Origin: Variovorax sp. KK3
Lineage (GTDB): Bacteria; Pseudomonadota; Gammaproteobacteria; Burkholderiales; Burkholderiaceae_C
Assembly (NCBI RefSeq): GCF_001984055.1
Contig: NZ_LYVO01000012.1
Location: 43,264-107,263, forward strand
Direction of reading: 5' to 3'
Length of the DNA stretch: 64,000 nt
A program made the translations under genes and the position numbers. This document shows positions 19,791-29,303 of this stretch, in pieces. The stretch's first letter is position 1, and every line of letters starts with the position of its first letter. The notes below the pieces were generated by a model that made no database searches, was not told where the DNA came from, and was given only the letters and a program-made list of their open reading frames with translations.

Positions 19791-21650
19791 ATGAAGAGCC
19801 TGGTCCACCGCTTTCTCGTCAGCCCCTTCGCACTGCTGCGCGGCCCGGGCCTCGTCGGCCGCATCCAGCGCGCCTGGCGCATCTTCGGCAAGTCGGGCTG
19901 GGCCGGTGTGCGGTGGGAGCTGGGCCGCCGCATCGGGGGCCACAACGATTACGACAAGTGGGTCCGCCAGTACGACACGCTCACGCCCGAGCTGCATGCC
20001 AAGCTCGCCGGCCGCGTGGCGGCGATGCAGTCGCGGCCGCTGATCTCGGTGGTCATGCCCACCTACAACCCCAACCCGGCATGGCTGCGCGAGGCCATCG
20101 AGTCGGTGCGTGCGCAGATCTATCCGGAATGGGAGCTGTGCATCGCCGACGATGCGTCGACCTCGAAGGAGGTGCGCCAGGTCCTCGAGTCTTATCGAGA
20201 CAGCGATCCGCGCATCAAGGTCGTGTTCCGGCCGAAGAACGGGCACATCTCGGCGTCGTCCAACAGCGCGATCGAGCTCGTCGGCGGGCCGTGGATCGCG
20301 CTGATGGACCACGACGACCTGCTGCCCGCGCACGCGCTCTTCTGCGTGGCCGACTGCATCGCGGCACACCCTGACGTGCAGCTGATCTACTCCGACGAGG
20401 ACAAGGTCGACGAGCATGGACATCGATTCGGCCCTTACTTCAAGCCCGACTGGAACATCGACCTGTTCCGCTCGCAGAACATGTTCAGCCACCTGGGCGT
20501 GCTGGCCACCGGCCTCGTGCGCGAGGTGGGTGGATTCCGCGTCGGCCTCGAAGGCTCGCAGGACTGGGATCTCGTGCTGCGCTGCATGGAGCGCCTTGAG
20601 CCCGGGCAAGTCCAGCACATCCCCCGTGTGCTCTACCACTGGCGCGTGCATGGCGAGAGCACGGCCAAGTCGATGGCGGCCAAGCCCTATGCGGCGTTGG
20701 CAGGCGAGCGGGCGCTCAACGAGCACTTCGCGCGCACCGGAGTGCCGGCCAGCGCGGAGTTCCAGGGCTTCGGTTATCGGGCGCGCTATGCGTTGCCCGA
20801 GCCACCGCCCCTCGTGACCTTGATCGTGGTGCCGCGACACGCGTCCGCGCAACTCACCCGATGCGTCGACTCCCTTCTTGGGAAGACCGTCTACCCGCAC
20901 GTGGAGCTTCTGGTGATGGACACGGGCGATCCAGCGCTGCGTGACGCGATGGCCACGCTTGCAGGCAAGCCAGGCGTCCGCGTACTTCCTGAAGGCAGGG
21001 ATGCAGGCCAAGCGAAGGCGATCAATGCCACCGTGCTGCAGGCGCGTGGCGATCTGGTGGCAGTGGTCGACAGCGACCTGGAGGTGCTCGCACCCGACTG
21101 GTTGTCCGAGATGGCCGCGCTTGCGCTGCAGCCCGGCGTTGGCGCTGTCGGGGCGCGCCTGTGGTATCCCAACGGGACATTGCAGCATGCGGGCCTGCTG
21201 CTTGGCGGGGGCGAACGGATCGTCGTCCGCTCTCACCACGGCATGCCCATGGGGCGCGAGGGCTACGGTGGCCGTGCCGCATTGATCCAGTCGTTCTCGG
21301 CCGTGTCGGCCGACTGCCTGGTGGTCCGAAAAGCGGCGTTCGATCAGGTCGGCGGATTCGACGAGGCCCACCTGCAGGCTGATTTGGCCGACGTCGATTT
21401 CTGCCTGCGGCTGCGCGAGGCCGGCTACCGGAATCTATGGACGCCTTATGCCGAGCTGGCGCACCAGACTGCCACGCAGGGCGGGCGAGATATGCCGCCT
21501 GAGCGTCGACAGGGCACGGAGCGCGAGATGGCCCATCTGCGGCAGCGTTGGGCCGACGTCATCGACAACGACCCCGCCTACAGCCCCAACCTCATGCTCG
21601 CGCGCGAAGACTTCAGCTACGCCTGGCCCCCCCGCCTGGCCCCGCTCTGA
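19791..21650 (+). CDS. Dual GT2-domain glycosyltransferase
   Basis: 619 aa. After an 80-residue basic N-terminal segment come GT2 domain 1 (about 84-320: LISVVMPTYNPNPAW, IADDASTSKE, ALMDHDDLLPAHAL, YSDEDKVDEHG) and a more divergent GT2 domain 2 (about 340-590: VTLIVVPRHAS, VAVVDSDLEVLAPDWL, GGFDEAHLQADLADVDFCLRL). The architecture matches the 8795-11104 enzyme. The second domain has changes in the usual opening motif, so it may be weakly active or structural. The ATG at 19791 was chosen because upstream sequence overlaps the acyltransferase. The stop shares ATGA with the next gene, so the two are translationally coupled. Confidence 0.87.
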   Translation: MKSLVHRFLVSPFALLRGPGLVGRIQRAWRIFGKSGWAGVRWELGRRIGGHNDYDKWVRQYDTLTPELHAKLAGRVAAMQSRPLISVVMPTYNPNPAWLREAIESVRAQIYPEWELCIADDASTSKEVRQVLESYRDSDPRIKVVFRPKNGHISASSNSAIELVGGPWIALMDHDDLLPAHALFCVADCIAAHPDVQLIYSDEDKVDEHGHRFGPYFKPDWNIDLFRSQNMFSHLGVLATGLVREVGGFRVGLEGSQDWDLVLRCMERLEPGQVQHIPRVLYHWRVHGESTAKSMAAKPYAALAGERALNEHFARTGVPASAEFQGFGYRARYALPEPPPLVTLIVVPRHASAQLTRCVDSLLGKTVYPHVELLVMDTGDPALRDAMATLAGKPGVRVLPEGRDAGQAKAINATVLQARGDLVAVVDSDLEVLAPDWLSEMAALALQPGVGAVGARLWYPNGTLQHAGLLLGGGERIVVRSHHGMPMGREGYGGRAALIQSFSAVSADCLVVRKAAFDQVGGFDEAHLQADLADVDFCLRLREAGYRNLWTPYAELAHQTATQGGRDMPPERRQGTEREMAHLRQRWADVIDNDPAYSPNLMLAREDFSYAWPPRLAPL

Positions 21651-22633
21651 TGACGCTGGACGTCTCCGTCGCCCTCTGCACCCGCAACGGCGCATCCTTC
21701 CTGCCCGCGCAGGTGCGCAGCATCTGCACCCAGGACCTCCTGCCGCGCGAGATCGTCCTGTCCGACGACGGCTCCAGCGACGACAGCGTGGCGCTGGTGC
21801 GCCGGACCATGGCCGAATGCGGTGTGACGTCGAGCGTGGCGCTCACCGTGTTCGAGAACCGCACCCCTCTCGGCGTCACCCGCAACTTCGAGCAGGCCGT
21901 GCGCGCCTGCCGGCACGAGCTGATCGCGTTGAGCGATCACGACGACGTATGGCATCCGGGCCGTTTGTCGCGCATGGCCGGCATGTTCGAGGCACGCGCC
22001 GACTTGCTGCTGCTCCACACCGATGCGCAACTCGTCGACGCGGACCTCCGCTCGCTGGGCAGCACGTTGTTCGCGGCGCTCGAGGTGCAGCCCGGCGAGC
22101 TCGAAGCCATTGCCCGTGGCGATGCCTTCGAAGTGCTGCTGCGCCGCAACCTCGTGACCGGCGCCACCACCGTCTTCCGTCGCAGCCTGCTCGACGTGGC
22201 GCTGCCCTTCTCCGAGGAATGGGTGCACGACGAATGGCTGGGGGCGCTCGCCGCGTCTACCGGCCGCCTCGACGTGCTGACCGAGCCGTTGATCGATTAC
22301 CGTCAGCATGGCCGCAACCAGATCGGCGCGCGACGTCCCACGCTCGCGGACAAGCTGCGCAAGGCGATGGACTCACGCGGCGGCAAGCACGATCAGCGCC
22401 TTCGCCGTGCCCAGGCCCTGCTCGACCGGCTGCAGTCGCTGCCCCGGCCCGTGCCCGAGCGCTGGCTCCAGGCCCAGCTCGAGAAGGTTGCCCACCAGCG
22501 CTTTCGCGCCGGGTTGCCGGCTTCGCGCCTGGCGCGTCTGTTGCCCGTGCTGCGCGAAGCGGCGAAAGGTCGCTACGACCGCTACGGCCGCGGCAAGCAG
22601 GCCATCGCGCAAGACCTGCTCGAACGCGGCTGA
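21650..22633 (+). CDS. GT2 glycosyltransferase, rhamnosyltransferase-like
   Basis: 327 aa. A single GT2 domain fills the first 220 residues: VSVALCTRNGASFLPAQVRSI, VLSDDGSSDDS, LIALSDHDDVW and VHDEWLGALAA. The ALSDHDDVW and HDEWL motifs are typical of rhamnosyl-/galactosyltransferases of O-antigen loci. The start overlaps the preceding stop by 4 bases (ATGA), placing it in the acyltransferase-GT-GT transcript. It converges with the next gene, with only 3 bases between stops. Donor sugar is unknown. Confidence 0.87.
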   Translation: MTLDVSVALCTRNGASFLPAQVRSICTQDLLPREIVLSDDGSSDDSVALVRRTMAECGVTSSVALTVFENRTPLGVTRNFEQAVRACRHELIALSDHDDVWHPGRLSRMAGMFEARADLLLLHTDAQLVDADLRSLGSTLFAALEVQPGELEAIARGDAFEVLLRRNLVTGATTVFRRSLLDVALPFSEEWVHDEWLGALAASTGRLDVLTEPLIDYRQHGRNQIGARRPTLADKLRKAMDSRGGKHDQRLRRAQALLDRLQSLPRPVPERWLQAQLEKVAHQRFRAGLPASRLARLLPVLREAAKGRYDRYGRGKQAIAQDLLERG

Positions 22634-22636
22634 GCC

Positions 22637-23398
22637 CTAGCCGGCGCGCGAGGCCGCGTCGAGCCTGCGGTAGCGCCAGAAGGCCGACGAGGTCCACACC
22701 TTCAGCAAGCTCGTCAGGTGCCAGTACAGGTGCCGCCGGCTGCGATGGCTGGCGCGCTGCGCATCGTGACGCGTCTGCAGGTGCTCGGCGATGCGGATCT
22801 TCCAGCCTGCCAGGCGCAGGCGTGCGCAGATGTCGAAGTCTTCGCCGTACATGAAGAAGCGCTCGTCGAAGCCGCCGATCTGCCGGTAGGCCTCGCTTCG
22901 GAACAGCATGAACAGGCCGGGAATCCAGGCCGGCTCGTCGGGGATGGCATAGCCCGGCTTGCGGCGCGTGAGGATCTCGGTCGGCGTGATGATGGCGCGG
23001 TGTTGCTCGGGCGTGGGCTTGCCCGGCTCCAGGATGCGCGGCGCCAGAAGCCCCGCATCGGCCGTCGCATGCGCGAGCAGCGGCGACAGCACGTCGGCGT
23101 CGAAGCGGATGTCGGGGTTCAGCACCAGGAACCAGGGCGTCGTGCAGCGCGCGAAGGCCTGGTTGTGATTGGCGCCAAAGCCCATCGGCCGCGCGTTCTC
23201 GATGCGCTCCATCGGAATGTCCCACTCGCCGCCGGCCAGTGCGTCGGCCTCGGGAATGTTCAGCGTCAGCAGCACCTTGGCGGTCGCGTCGCGGCCGAAG
23301 CGGTCGAGCTGATCGAGCAGGGGGCGGATGAGTTCGAGCTGGCCATGGCTCACGATCGAGACCGTGACGGCGGCAGAGGGCGACGGGTGGGAGGGCAT
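22637..23398 (-). CDS. GT2 glycosyltransferase, WbbL-like
   Basis: 253 aa. A compact GT2 domain: VTVSIVSHGQLELIRPLL at the start, GFGANHNQAF in the middle, the LVLNPDIRFD metal-binding segment, and GLFMLFRSEAYRQIGGFDERFFMYGEDFDICARL. This set is characteristic of WbbL/RfbF rhamnosyltransferases that add the first rhamnose to a GlcNAc-lipid carrier. It lies divergently next to the WecA-like gene, which would make that acceptor; this is a reasoned but unproven link. Confidence 0.87.
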   Translation of the reverse strand: MPSHPSPSAAVTVSIVSHGQLELIRPLLDQLDRFGRDATAKVLLTLNIPEADALAGGEWDIPMERIENARPMGFGANHNQAFARCTTPWFLVLNPDIRFDADVLSPLLAHATADAGLLAPRILEPGKPTPEQHRAIITPTEILTRRKPGYAIPDEPAWIPGLFMLFRSEAYRQIGGFDERFFMYGEDFDICARLRLAGWKIRIAEHLQTRHDAQRASHRSRRHLYWHLTSLLKVWTSSAFWRYRRLDAASRAG

Positions 23399-23457
23399 GG
23401 TCTAATTTCGCCCGGGGATTCTAGGGTGACCCACCCGAGGCTCCCGCACCTCTGCCC

Positions 23458-24552
23458 ATGCTTACCCTGATCGTCATCAGCTTCCTCCTCTCCGCCATCG
23501 CCGTGCAGCTGTTCATGCGCCGGGCCCGCCGCCATGCGCGGCGCTATGGCACCGACATGCCGCAGCGTTTTCACAAAGGCCATGTGCCGCGGCTCGGTGG
23601 TGCCGGCATGCTGCTGGGCGTGGGCGTCGCCTGGCTGGTGGCCGGGCTGCCTTCCGATCCCTTCAACGTGAGTTGGCCGGTCAAGCTGTCGGGGCTCACG
23701 CTGCTGTGCATCGCACCGGCCGTCATCGCCGGCATCGCCGAAGACCTGACGCAGCGCGTGTCGGTGCGCTACCGGCTCGGGCTCACCATCGCCTCCGCGC
23801 TCCTGCTGTGCTGGCTGCTGAAGCTGGGCGTGTCGCGCGTCGGCATTCCCTTCGTCGACGGCTGGCTGCAGACCTGGCCCTGGGTGGCGATGCTGTTCGC
23901 GGTCTTCGCCATCGGCGGCCTGCCGCATGCCTTCAACATCATCGACGGCTACAACGGCCTGGCCGGCACGGTCGCCATCCTCGTGTGCCTGGCCATCTCG
24001 CACGTGGCGCTGCAGGTGGGCGACCGCCAGCTCGCCGCCATGGTGATCTGCCTGGTCGGCGCCACGGCCGGCTTCCTGATCTGGAACTACCCGCGCGGCA
24101 AGATCTTCGCCGGCGACGGTGGCGCGTATGTCTGGGGCATGGTCATCGCGGTGGCGGTGGTCACGCTCGTGCAGCGTCACCGCGTGGTGTCGCCCTGGTT
24201 TCCGATGCTGCTGCTCATCTACCCGGTGTGGGAGACGGTGTTCTCGATCTACCGGCGCTTCGCGCGCGGCCAGTCGCCCGGAGACCCGGACGCGCTGCAC
24301 TTCCACCAGTTGATCTTTCGCCGCATCGTGCGCGTGGCGTTCGCCGACGACGAGGCGCGGCAGCTGCTGGCGCGCAACAACCGGACCTCGCCCTATCTCT
24401 GGATCTTCGCGGCGCTGACGGTGGTGCCGGCGGTGCTGTTCTGGAACAACACGCCGGTGCTGATGGCCTTCAGCGCGCTGTTCGTCGCGACCTACGTCGC
24501 CGCGTACTTCATGATCGTCCGCTTCAAGGTGCCGCGCTGGCTGCGGCCGTAG
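23458..24552 (+). CDS. WecA/MraY-type polyprenyl-phosphate sugar-1-phosphate transferase
   Basis: 364 aa with about ten to eleven membrane segments. Diagnostic motifs are the early RFHKGHVPRLGGAGM (substrate loop), ISGIAED-like region GIAEDLTQ, FNIIDGYNGLAG (catalytic Asp region) and the cytoplasmic loop FAGDGGAYVWG. The family transfers GlcNAc-1-P or a related sugar phosphate to undecaprenyl phosphate, the first step of lipid-linked O-antigen assembly. Position at the end of the polysaccharide locus and next to a WbbL-like gene agrees with an initiating role. argB begins 54 bases downstream. Confidence 0.9.
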   Translation: MLTLIVISFLLSAIAVQLFMRRARRHARRYGTDMPQRFHKGHVPRLGGAGMLLGVGVAWLVAGLPSDPFNVSWPVKLSGLTLLCIAPAVIAGIAEDLTQRVSVRYRLGLTIASALLLCWLLKLGVSRVGIPFVDGWLQTWPWVAMLFAVFAIGGLPHAFNIIDGYNGLAGTVAILVCLAISHVALQVGDRQLAAMVICLVGATAGFLIWNYPRGKIFAGDGGAYVWGMVIAVAVVTLVQRHRVVSPWFPMLLLIYPVWETVFSIYRRFARGQSPGDPDALHFHQLIFRRIVRVAFADDEARQLLARNNRTSPYLWIFAALTVVPAVLFWNNTPVLMAFSALFVATYVAAYFMIVRFKVPRWLRP

Positions 24553-25500
<948 letters not shown>

Positions 25501-25514
25501 CCGTCGCTAACTAG

Positions 25515-25543
25515 TTGTATTTAAAGGATTTTCAGGGTAATTT
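25515..25543 (+). promoter_or_regulatory. Sigma-70-like promoter of the nucleotidyltransferase gene
   Basis: TTGTAT at 25515-25520 and TAATTT at 25538-25543 are separated by exactly 17 bases, in a notably AT-rich stretch. The predicted transcription start falls only about 12 bases before the ATG at 25563. It stands out against the GC-rich surroundings. Confidence 0.55.
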
Positions 25544-25561
25544 CGTAAAATCGAGATTACC
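25536..25561. promoter_or_regulatory. Inverted repeat ggtaat-N14-attacc over the -10 box and start region
   Basis: The left arm (25536-25541) overlaps the -10 hexamer and the right arm (25556-25561) ends one base before the start codon. A repressor bound here would block transcription, so it is a candidate operator, possibly autoregulatory. Confidence 0.4.
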
Positions 25562-25562
25562 G

Positions 25563-26522
25563 ATGAAAACCGATCCGCACCTCTCTGAACTTTCTGCAGC
25601 CCAACTGCGCCAATACATCGACGCCGAGGCTGTGTACAGCGCGCTGGAACAGGCTGGCAAGGAGGCGGCCGAGGTGCGAGGCTCGATGTTCTGGCGGCAG
25701 CAGGGCGCCCAGACTTATCTGATCCGCAGTACGGCCACCGGTGCGCAGACCTCACTCGGTCCGCGGAGTGATGAGAACGCTGCAATCCATGATCGTTTCG
25801 TCGAGCGCAAGGCGGCCGTCGAACAGCGCGTCAAGAATCTGAAGAACTCACTGCTCCAGCAGCAGCGCCTGAATCGCGCGCTCCGCGTGGGACGGACGCC
25901 ACCCATCGTCGTCGAAACCTTGAACGCGATCGCAACTGCCGGGCTGGAGGCGCATTTCCTGGTCGTAGGCACGCACGCGCTCTATGCCTATGAAGCCGCC
26001 GCAGGTGTGATGGTTGAATCCGCCGCCACAGCCACACAGGACGTCGATCTCCTGTTCGACACGCGCAAGCGATTGAGCTTCTGGAGCCAACTCAAGAGAC
26101 TGGACTCGTCGTTCCTCTCGGTGTTGCGCAAGGCTGATCGAAGTTTTCACGTCAGGCCCGGCCAGCTATACACAGTCGTCAATGACTCCGGCTTTGAAGT
26201 CGATGTCGTGCGCCGCATGCAGACCGAAGGCGATCCGCACACGCTGCGGCTGAGCGATGACGAAGACGACCGGTGGCCGGTGCAAGTCTCGACGGGCCAG
26301 GATCTGCTGAATGCCGAGCGCTTCAGCAGGATGGTGGTTGCCACGTCGGGCGCCATGGCGCGCATGAACACGGTCGACCCGCGTGCCTTCGTCCGCGTCA
26401 AGCGCTGGCTCGCGGCGCGCAAAGACCGCGATCCGCTCAAGCGGCGGAAGGACCGCTTGCAGGCCGACGTCGTCGCGACCTTGATCGACGGCTATCTGCC
26501 GCAGTTCGGCCCTCAGGCATAA
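25563..26522 (+). CDS. Nucleotidyltransferase-fold protein, GSU2403 / NTP_transf_8-like
   Basis: 319 aa. A helical N-terminal region (about 1-110) is followed by a nucleotidyltransferase-like core: LVVGTHALYAYEAAAG (about 137-152), ATQDVDLLFDTR with a DxD-type acidic pair (about 160-170), and FEVDVVRRM as a third acidic strand (about 211-219). From family knowledge this matches the uncharacterised PF12281 group, distantly like the AbiEii toxin fold. The ATG at 25563 follows a strong promoter and an inverted repeat. Its 3' end overlaps galE by 10 bases in convergent orientation. Base composition is lower in GC than argB. Biochemical function is unknown; nucleotidyl transfer to RNA or protein is only a fold-based guess. 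Confidence 0.7.
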   Translation: MKTDPHLSELSAAQLRQYIDAEAVYSALEQAGKEAAEVRGSMFWRQQGAQTYLIRSTATGAQTSLGPRSDENAAIHDRFVERKAAVEQRVKNLKNSLLQQQRLNRALRVGRTPPIVVETLNAIATAGLEAHFLVVGTHALYAYEAAAGVMVESAATATQDVDLLFDTRKRLSFWSQLKRLDSSFLSVLRKADRSFHVRPGQLYTVVNDSGFEVDVVRRMQTEGDPHTLRLSDDEDDRWPVQVSTGQDLLNAERFSRMVVATSGAMARMNTVDPRAFVRVKRWLAARKDRDPLKRRKDRLQADVVATLIDGYLPQFGPQA

Positions 26523-27529
26523 CCACCCGGATTCCCCTGCTGCCACCGCCAGCTGTCCGCGCACATCTGGTCCAGGCTGCGGTGCGCGCGCCAGCCTAGA
26601 AGCGACTTGGCAAGCGTCGGGTCCGCCCAGTTGGCAGGCACGTCGCCCGGTCGCCGCGGGCCGATTTCGTAGGCCACGGTCTTGCCGCTCGCGCGTTCGA
26701 AGGCTTTCACCACGTCCAGGACCGATGCCCCCTCGCCGGTGCCCAGGTTCAGGGTGACCAGGCCGGGCTGCTTCTCTGCGTGCCGCAGCGCCGCCACATG
26801 GCCTTCGGCCAGGTCCGCCACGTGCACGTAGTCGCGCACGCCGGTGCCGTCCGGCGTGGCGTAGTCGCCGCCGTGCACCATCAGCTTGTCGCGCAGGCCC
26901 ACCGCCACCTGGCTCACGAAGGGCATCAGGTTGTTGGGCTTGCCGTTCGGATGCTCGCCGATCAGGCCGCTCTCGTGGGCACCGACCGGGTTGAAGTAGC
27001 GCAGCAGCCCGATGCGCCACGCCGGGTGGGCGCGGTGCAGGTCGCGCAGCGACTCCTCCACCATCAGCTTCGAGCGGCCATACGGGTTGGTCGGCCGCAG
27101 CGCCGCGTCTTCGGGCACGGGCGAGGTGTCGGGGTCGCCGTACACGGTGGCCGACGAGGAAAAGATCAGCGTGCGCACGCCCGCGGCCTGCATGGCCTCG
27201 ACCAGCACCCAGCTGCCGTACACGTTGTTCTGGTAGTAGCCGATCGGGTCGGCCACCGAGTCGCCCACCGCCTTCAGGCCAGCGAAATGGATGACGCCGC
27301 CGATGGCTTCTTCGCGGAACAGCCGGTCGAGCAGGGCCCGATCGCGCACGTCGCCTTCGACGAAGCGCGGCTTCTGACCCGTGATCTGCGCCAGCCGGTC
27401 GAGCACGCGCACGTCGCTGTTGCCCAGGTTGTCGAGGATCAGCGGCACGTAACCGGCCGCCGCTAGCGCCACGCAGGTGTGGCTGCCGATGAAGCCGGCC
27501 CCGCCGGTTACCAGAATCGTTGGGCTCAT
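26513..27529 (-). CDS. galE: UDP-glucose 4-epimerase
   Basis: 338 aa, standard length. It interconverts UDP-glucose and UDP-galactose. Motifs: TGGAGFIGSH (NAD loop), HFAGLKAVGDS, SSSATVYG (catalytic Ser/Thr), NPYGRSKLMVEE (Tyr/Lys), RYFNPVGAHESG, and GTGVRDYVHVADLAEGH. The start at 27529 was chosen because GAAGGA lies directly upstream and the Rossmann loop follows; a frame extension to 27580 adds unrelated residues. It can feed galactose to the polysaccharide locus. It diverges from slmA. Confidence 0.95.
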   Translation of the reverse strand: MSPTILVTGGAGFIGSHTCVALAAAGYVPLILDNLGNSDVRVLDRLAQITGQKPRFVEGDVRDRALLDRLFREEAIGGVIHFAGLKAVGDSVADPIGYYQNNVYGSWVLVEAMQAAGVRTLIFSSSATVYGDPDTSPVPEDAALRPTNPYGRSKLMVEESLRDLHRAHPAWRIGLLRYFNPVGAHESGLIGEHPNGKPNNLMPFVSQVAVGLRDKLMVHGGDYATPDGTGVRDYVHVADLAEGHVAALRHAEKQPGLVTLNLGTGEGASVLDVVKAFERASGKTVAYEIGPRRPGDVPANWADPTLAKSLLGWRAHRSLDQMCADSWRWQQGNPGGYA

Positions 27530-27650
27530 CGTCCTTCTTTCGCGGAACTGTTGAAAACTCGTCAATTCTGCGCGACACACATAGCGGCGCCAGTTGGCAC
27601 ACGCTAACTATGCTGTGCGAGAATCATTTTTTTACATTTTGCACGCGCCC

Positions 27651-28313
27651 ATGCAGAACGACGAGACCAGCGCACCGAGTGCCTCCGCGAGTTCAGCGAG
27701 TCCGGACAACCTCGAGCCGGGAGCAACCCCGGCCCGCAAGCGGCCCAAGCCCGGCGAGCGGCGCGTGCAGATCCTCCAGGCCCTGGCTGCCATGCTCGAA
27801 CAACCCGGTGCAGAGCGCGTGACGACTGCGGCGCTGGCCGCCCGGCTGTCCGTCAGCGAGGCAGCGCTCTATCGGCACTTCGCCAGCAAGGCGCAGATGT
27901 TCGAAGGCTTGATCGACTTCATCGAGCAAAGCGTCTTCACCCTCGTCAACCAGATCACCGACCGCTCCGCGCCGGGCGAGGAGCAAGCCTCGCGAATCGT
28001 CGCCATGCTGGTGCAGTTCGCTGAAAAGAACCCGGGGATGACGCGCGTGATGGTGGGCGATGCGCTGGTCTACGAGAACGAGCGCCTGCAGAACCGCATG
28101 AACCAGTTCTTCGACAAGATCGAAGCGACGCTGCGCCAGGCCCTGCGTGGCGCGGCGACGGCCGATGGCTCGGCGACGCCCACCGTCGACGCGCAGGTAC
28201 GTGCTTCGGCGCTCACCGCCTTCGTGGTCGGGCGCTTGCAGCGCTTCGCGCGCTCGGGGTTCCGCCGCGCGCCGTCCGAACACCTGGACGCCGCCGTCGC
28301 GTTGATGCTCTGA
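27651..28313 (+). CDS. slmA: Nucleoid occlusion factor SlmA (TetR family)
   Basis: 220 aa. A low-complexity Ser/Ala N-terminus (about 1-30) precedes the TetR helix-turn-helix (RRVQILQALAAMLEQP...VTTAALAARLSVSEAALYRHFASKAQMFEGLI). The C-terminal region has ENERLQNRMNQFFDKIEATLRQALR, a SlmA hallmark. SlmA binds specific DNA sites around the nucleoid and blocks FtsZ ring assembly over DNA. The start ATG at 27651 was preferred over the frame extension to 27594. In several Burkholderiales, as I recall, slmA lies near argB, so the genes between them here may be an insertion. Confidence 0.9.
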   Translation: MQNDETSAPSASASSASPDNLEPGATPARKRPKPGERRVQILQALAAMLEQPGAERVTTAALAARLSVSEAALYRHFASKAQMFEGLIDFIEQSVFTLVNQITDRSAPGEEQASRIVAMLVQFAEKNPGMTRVMVGDALVYENERLQNRMNQFFDKIEATLRQALRGAATADGSATPTVDAQVRASALTAFVVGRLQRFARSGFRRAPSEHLDAAVALML

Positions 28314-28357
28314 GCCGCGCGTTGGCGGCGCGTTGACGGCGCGCTGATTCGGCCGCC

Positions 28358-28900
28358 CTACTGCGTGGCCGTCACTGCGATGCGGTTGTCGACCGCATCG
28401 ACGCCGTTGACGGTGCGCGCGATCTGCTCGGCCCGCGTCTTCGCTGCGGCGCTCGGCGCCGAACCGCTCAACTGCACGGTTCCGCCGTGCGAGGCCACGT
28501 CGATGTTGCGCGGGCCCAGTTCCGGGTCGCGTGCGATCGCCGCCGACACCGACACGGTGAGCGCCGTGTCGTTCGTCTTCGAGCCCAACTCGGCGCCTGC
28601 GTTCTTCACGGCCTGCTTGGCGGCCTCGACGTCCTGTTTCACCTCTGCCGACTTGAAGAAGGAAACGGTGTTGTCACGCGCTTTCTCGGCCAGGTCAGCC
28701 GCCTTGTTGGCCGCTGCGGCCGTGGCCTTCTCGGTCTTGTCGACGGCGTTGTCGATGTTCTGCCGGGCCTGTTCCTTGTTGGCCTCGGGGCCGCAACCTG
28801 CAAGCGACAGCGTGAGGACGCCGGCCAACAGCACGGTCGCGGGCAGCCGTCGCAGAGATCGAGGTGCCGCAACGGGCAGCATGTGTGTGCGAAGTGTCAT
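28358..28900 (-). CDS. BON-domain lipoprotein
   Basis: 180 aa. It has an export signal with a lipobox (LTLSLAGC, Cys near residue 31), then an Ala/Lys-rich helical segment (about 35-100) predicted to coil. A C-terminal BON domain follows (about 110-178: TALTVSVSAAIARDPEL, IDVASHGGTVQLSGSAP, VNGVDAVDNRI). BON proteins such as OsmY bind membranes and help envelope stress tolerance. AAAGGAG lies just before the ATG at 28900. The start overlaps the upstream 91-aa membrane protein by 4 bases, so the pair is an operon. Confidence 0.85.
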   Translation of the reverse strand: MTLRTHMLPVAAPRSLRRLPATVLLAGVLTLSLAGCGPEANKEQARQNIDNAVDKTEKATAAAANKAADLAEKARDNTVSFFKSAEVKQDVEAAKQAVKNAGAELGSKTNDTALTVSVSAAIARDPELGPRNIDVASHGGTVQLSGSAPSAAAKTRAEQIARTVNGVDAVDNRIAVTATQ

Positions 28901-29172
28901 GAAGCATCTCCTTTCGGCATGCGACGTGGAGCGCCGCGCATCGTTTCGATCAACGATGCCAGACGGGCCACGCCGCCCGTGCCGCTGGCCGCGCGGCCGA
29001 TGAAGGCGCCGGCGGCGGCGGCGATCAGCGCGCGGCCGATGATCGAACGGCTGCGGCCGGTGGCCATCAAGAGCAGGACCCCGGTCCCCAGCACGATCAG
29101 GTGCTCGCCCGGAAAGTCGGTGCGGCGCGCGTCGTATTCCTTGATCGCGGCCAGCCAGTTCGTCATGGTCAT
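28897..29172 (-). CDS. Small membrane protein, unknown function
   Basis: 91 aa. It has one clear hydrophobic segment (LIVLGTGVLLLMATGRSRS, about 25-43) and a second weaker Ala/Gly-rich one (about 48-63), then a basic tail. The ATG at 29172 has AAGGAG five bases upstream, better placed than for the ATG at 29166. It overlaps the BON lipoprotein start by ATGA, so the two are likely translated together, perhaps in an envelope-stress response. I do not recognise the family. Confidence 0.7.
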   Translation of the reverse strand: MTMTNWLAAIKEYDARRTDFPGEHLIVLGTGVLLLMATGRSRSIIGRALIAAAAGAFIGRAASGTGGVARLASLIETMRGAPRRMPKGDAS

Positions 29173-29303
29173 GCGGACTCCTTTGTCGGACTTCGTTCAT
29201 AGCTGCCGCGTGCCACCGGCGATGTAGGCAAGCGCCGAAACTCGGTCGTCGACTCTCACCGGTGCGAGGGCCTCGGCCGGCACACAGGGGCAGGGCAAGG
29301 CCC

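Noticed and set aside
25563..26522. Calling the nucleotidyltransferase gene an AbiEii toxin of a toxin-antitoxin pair
   Set aside because: No antitoxin-like gene is adjacent (argB upstream, galE downstream), and the core matches the GSU2403/NTP_transf_8 pattern better.
28901..29200. N-terminal extension of the BON lipoprotein to 29200
   Set aside because: It would bury the signal peptide and lipobox and overlaps the separate 91-aa frame; AAAGGAG supports the start at 28900.
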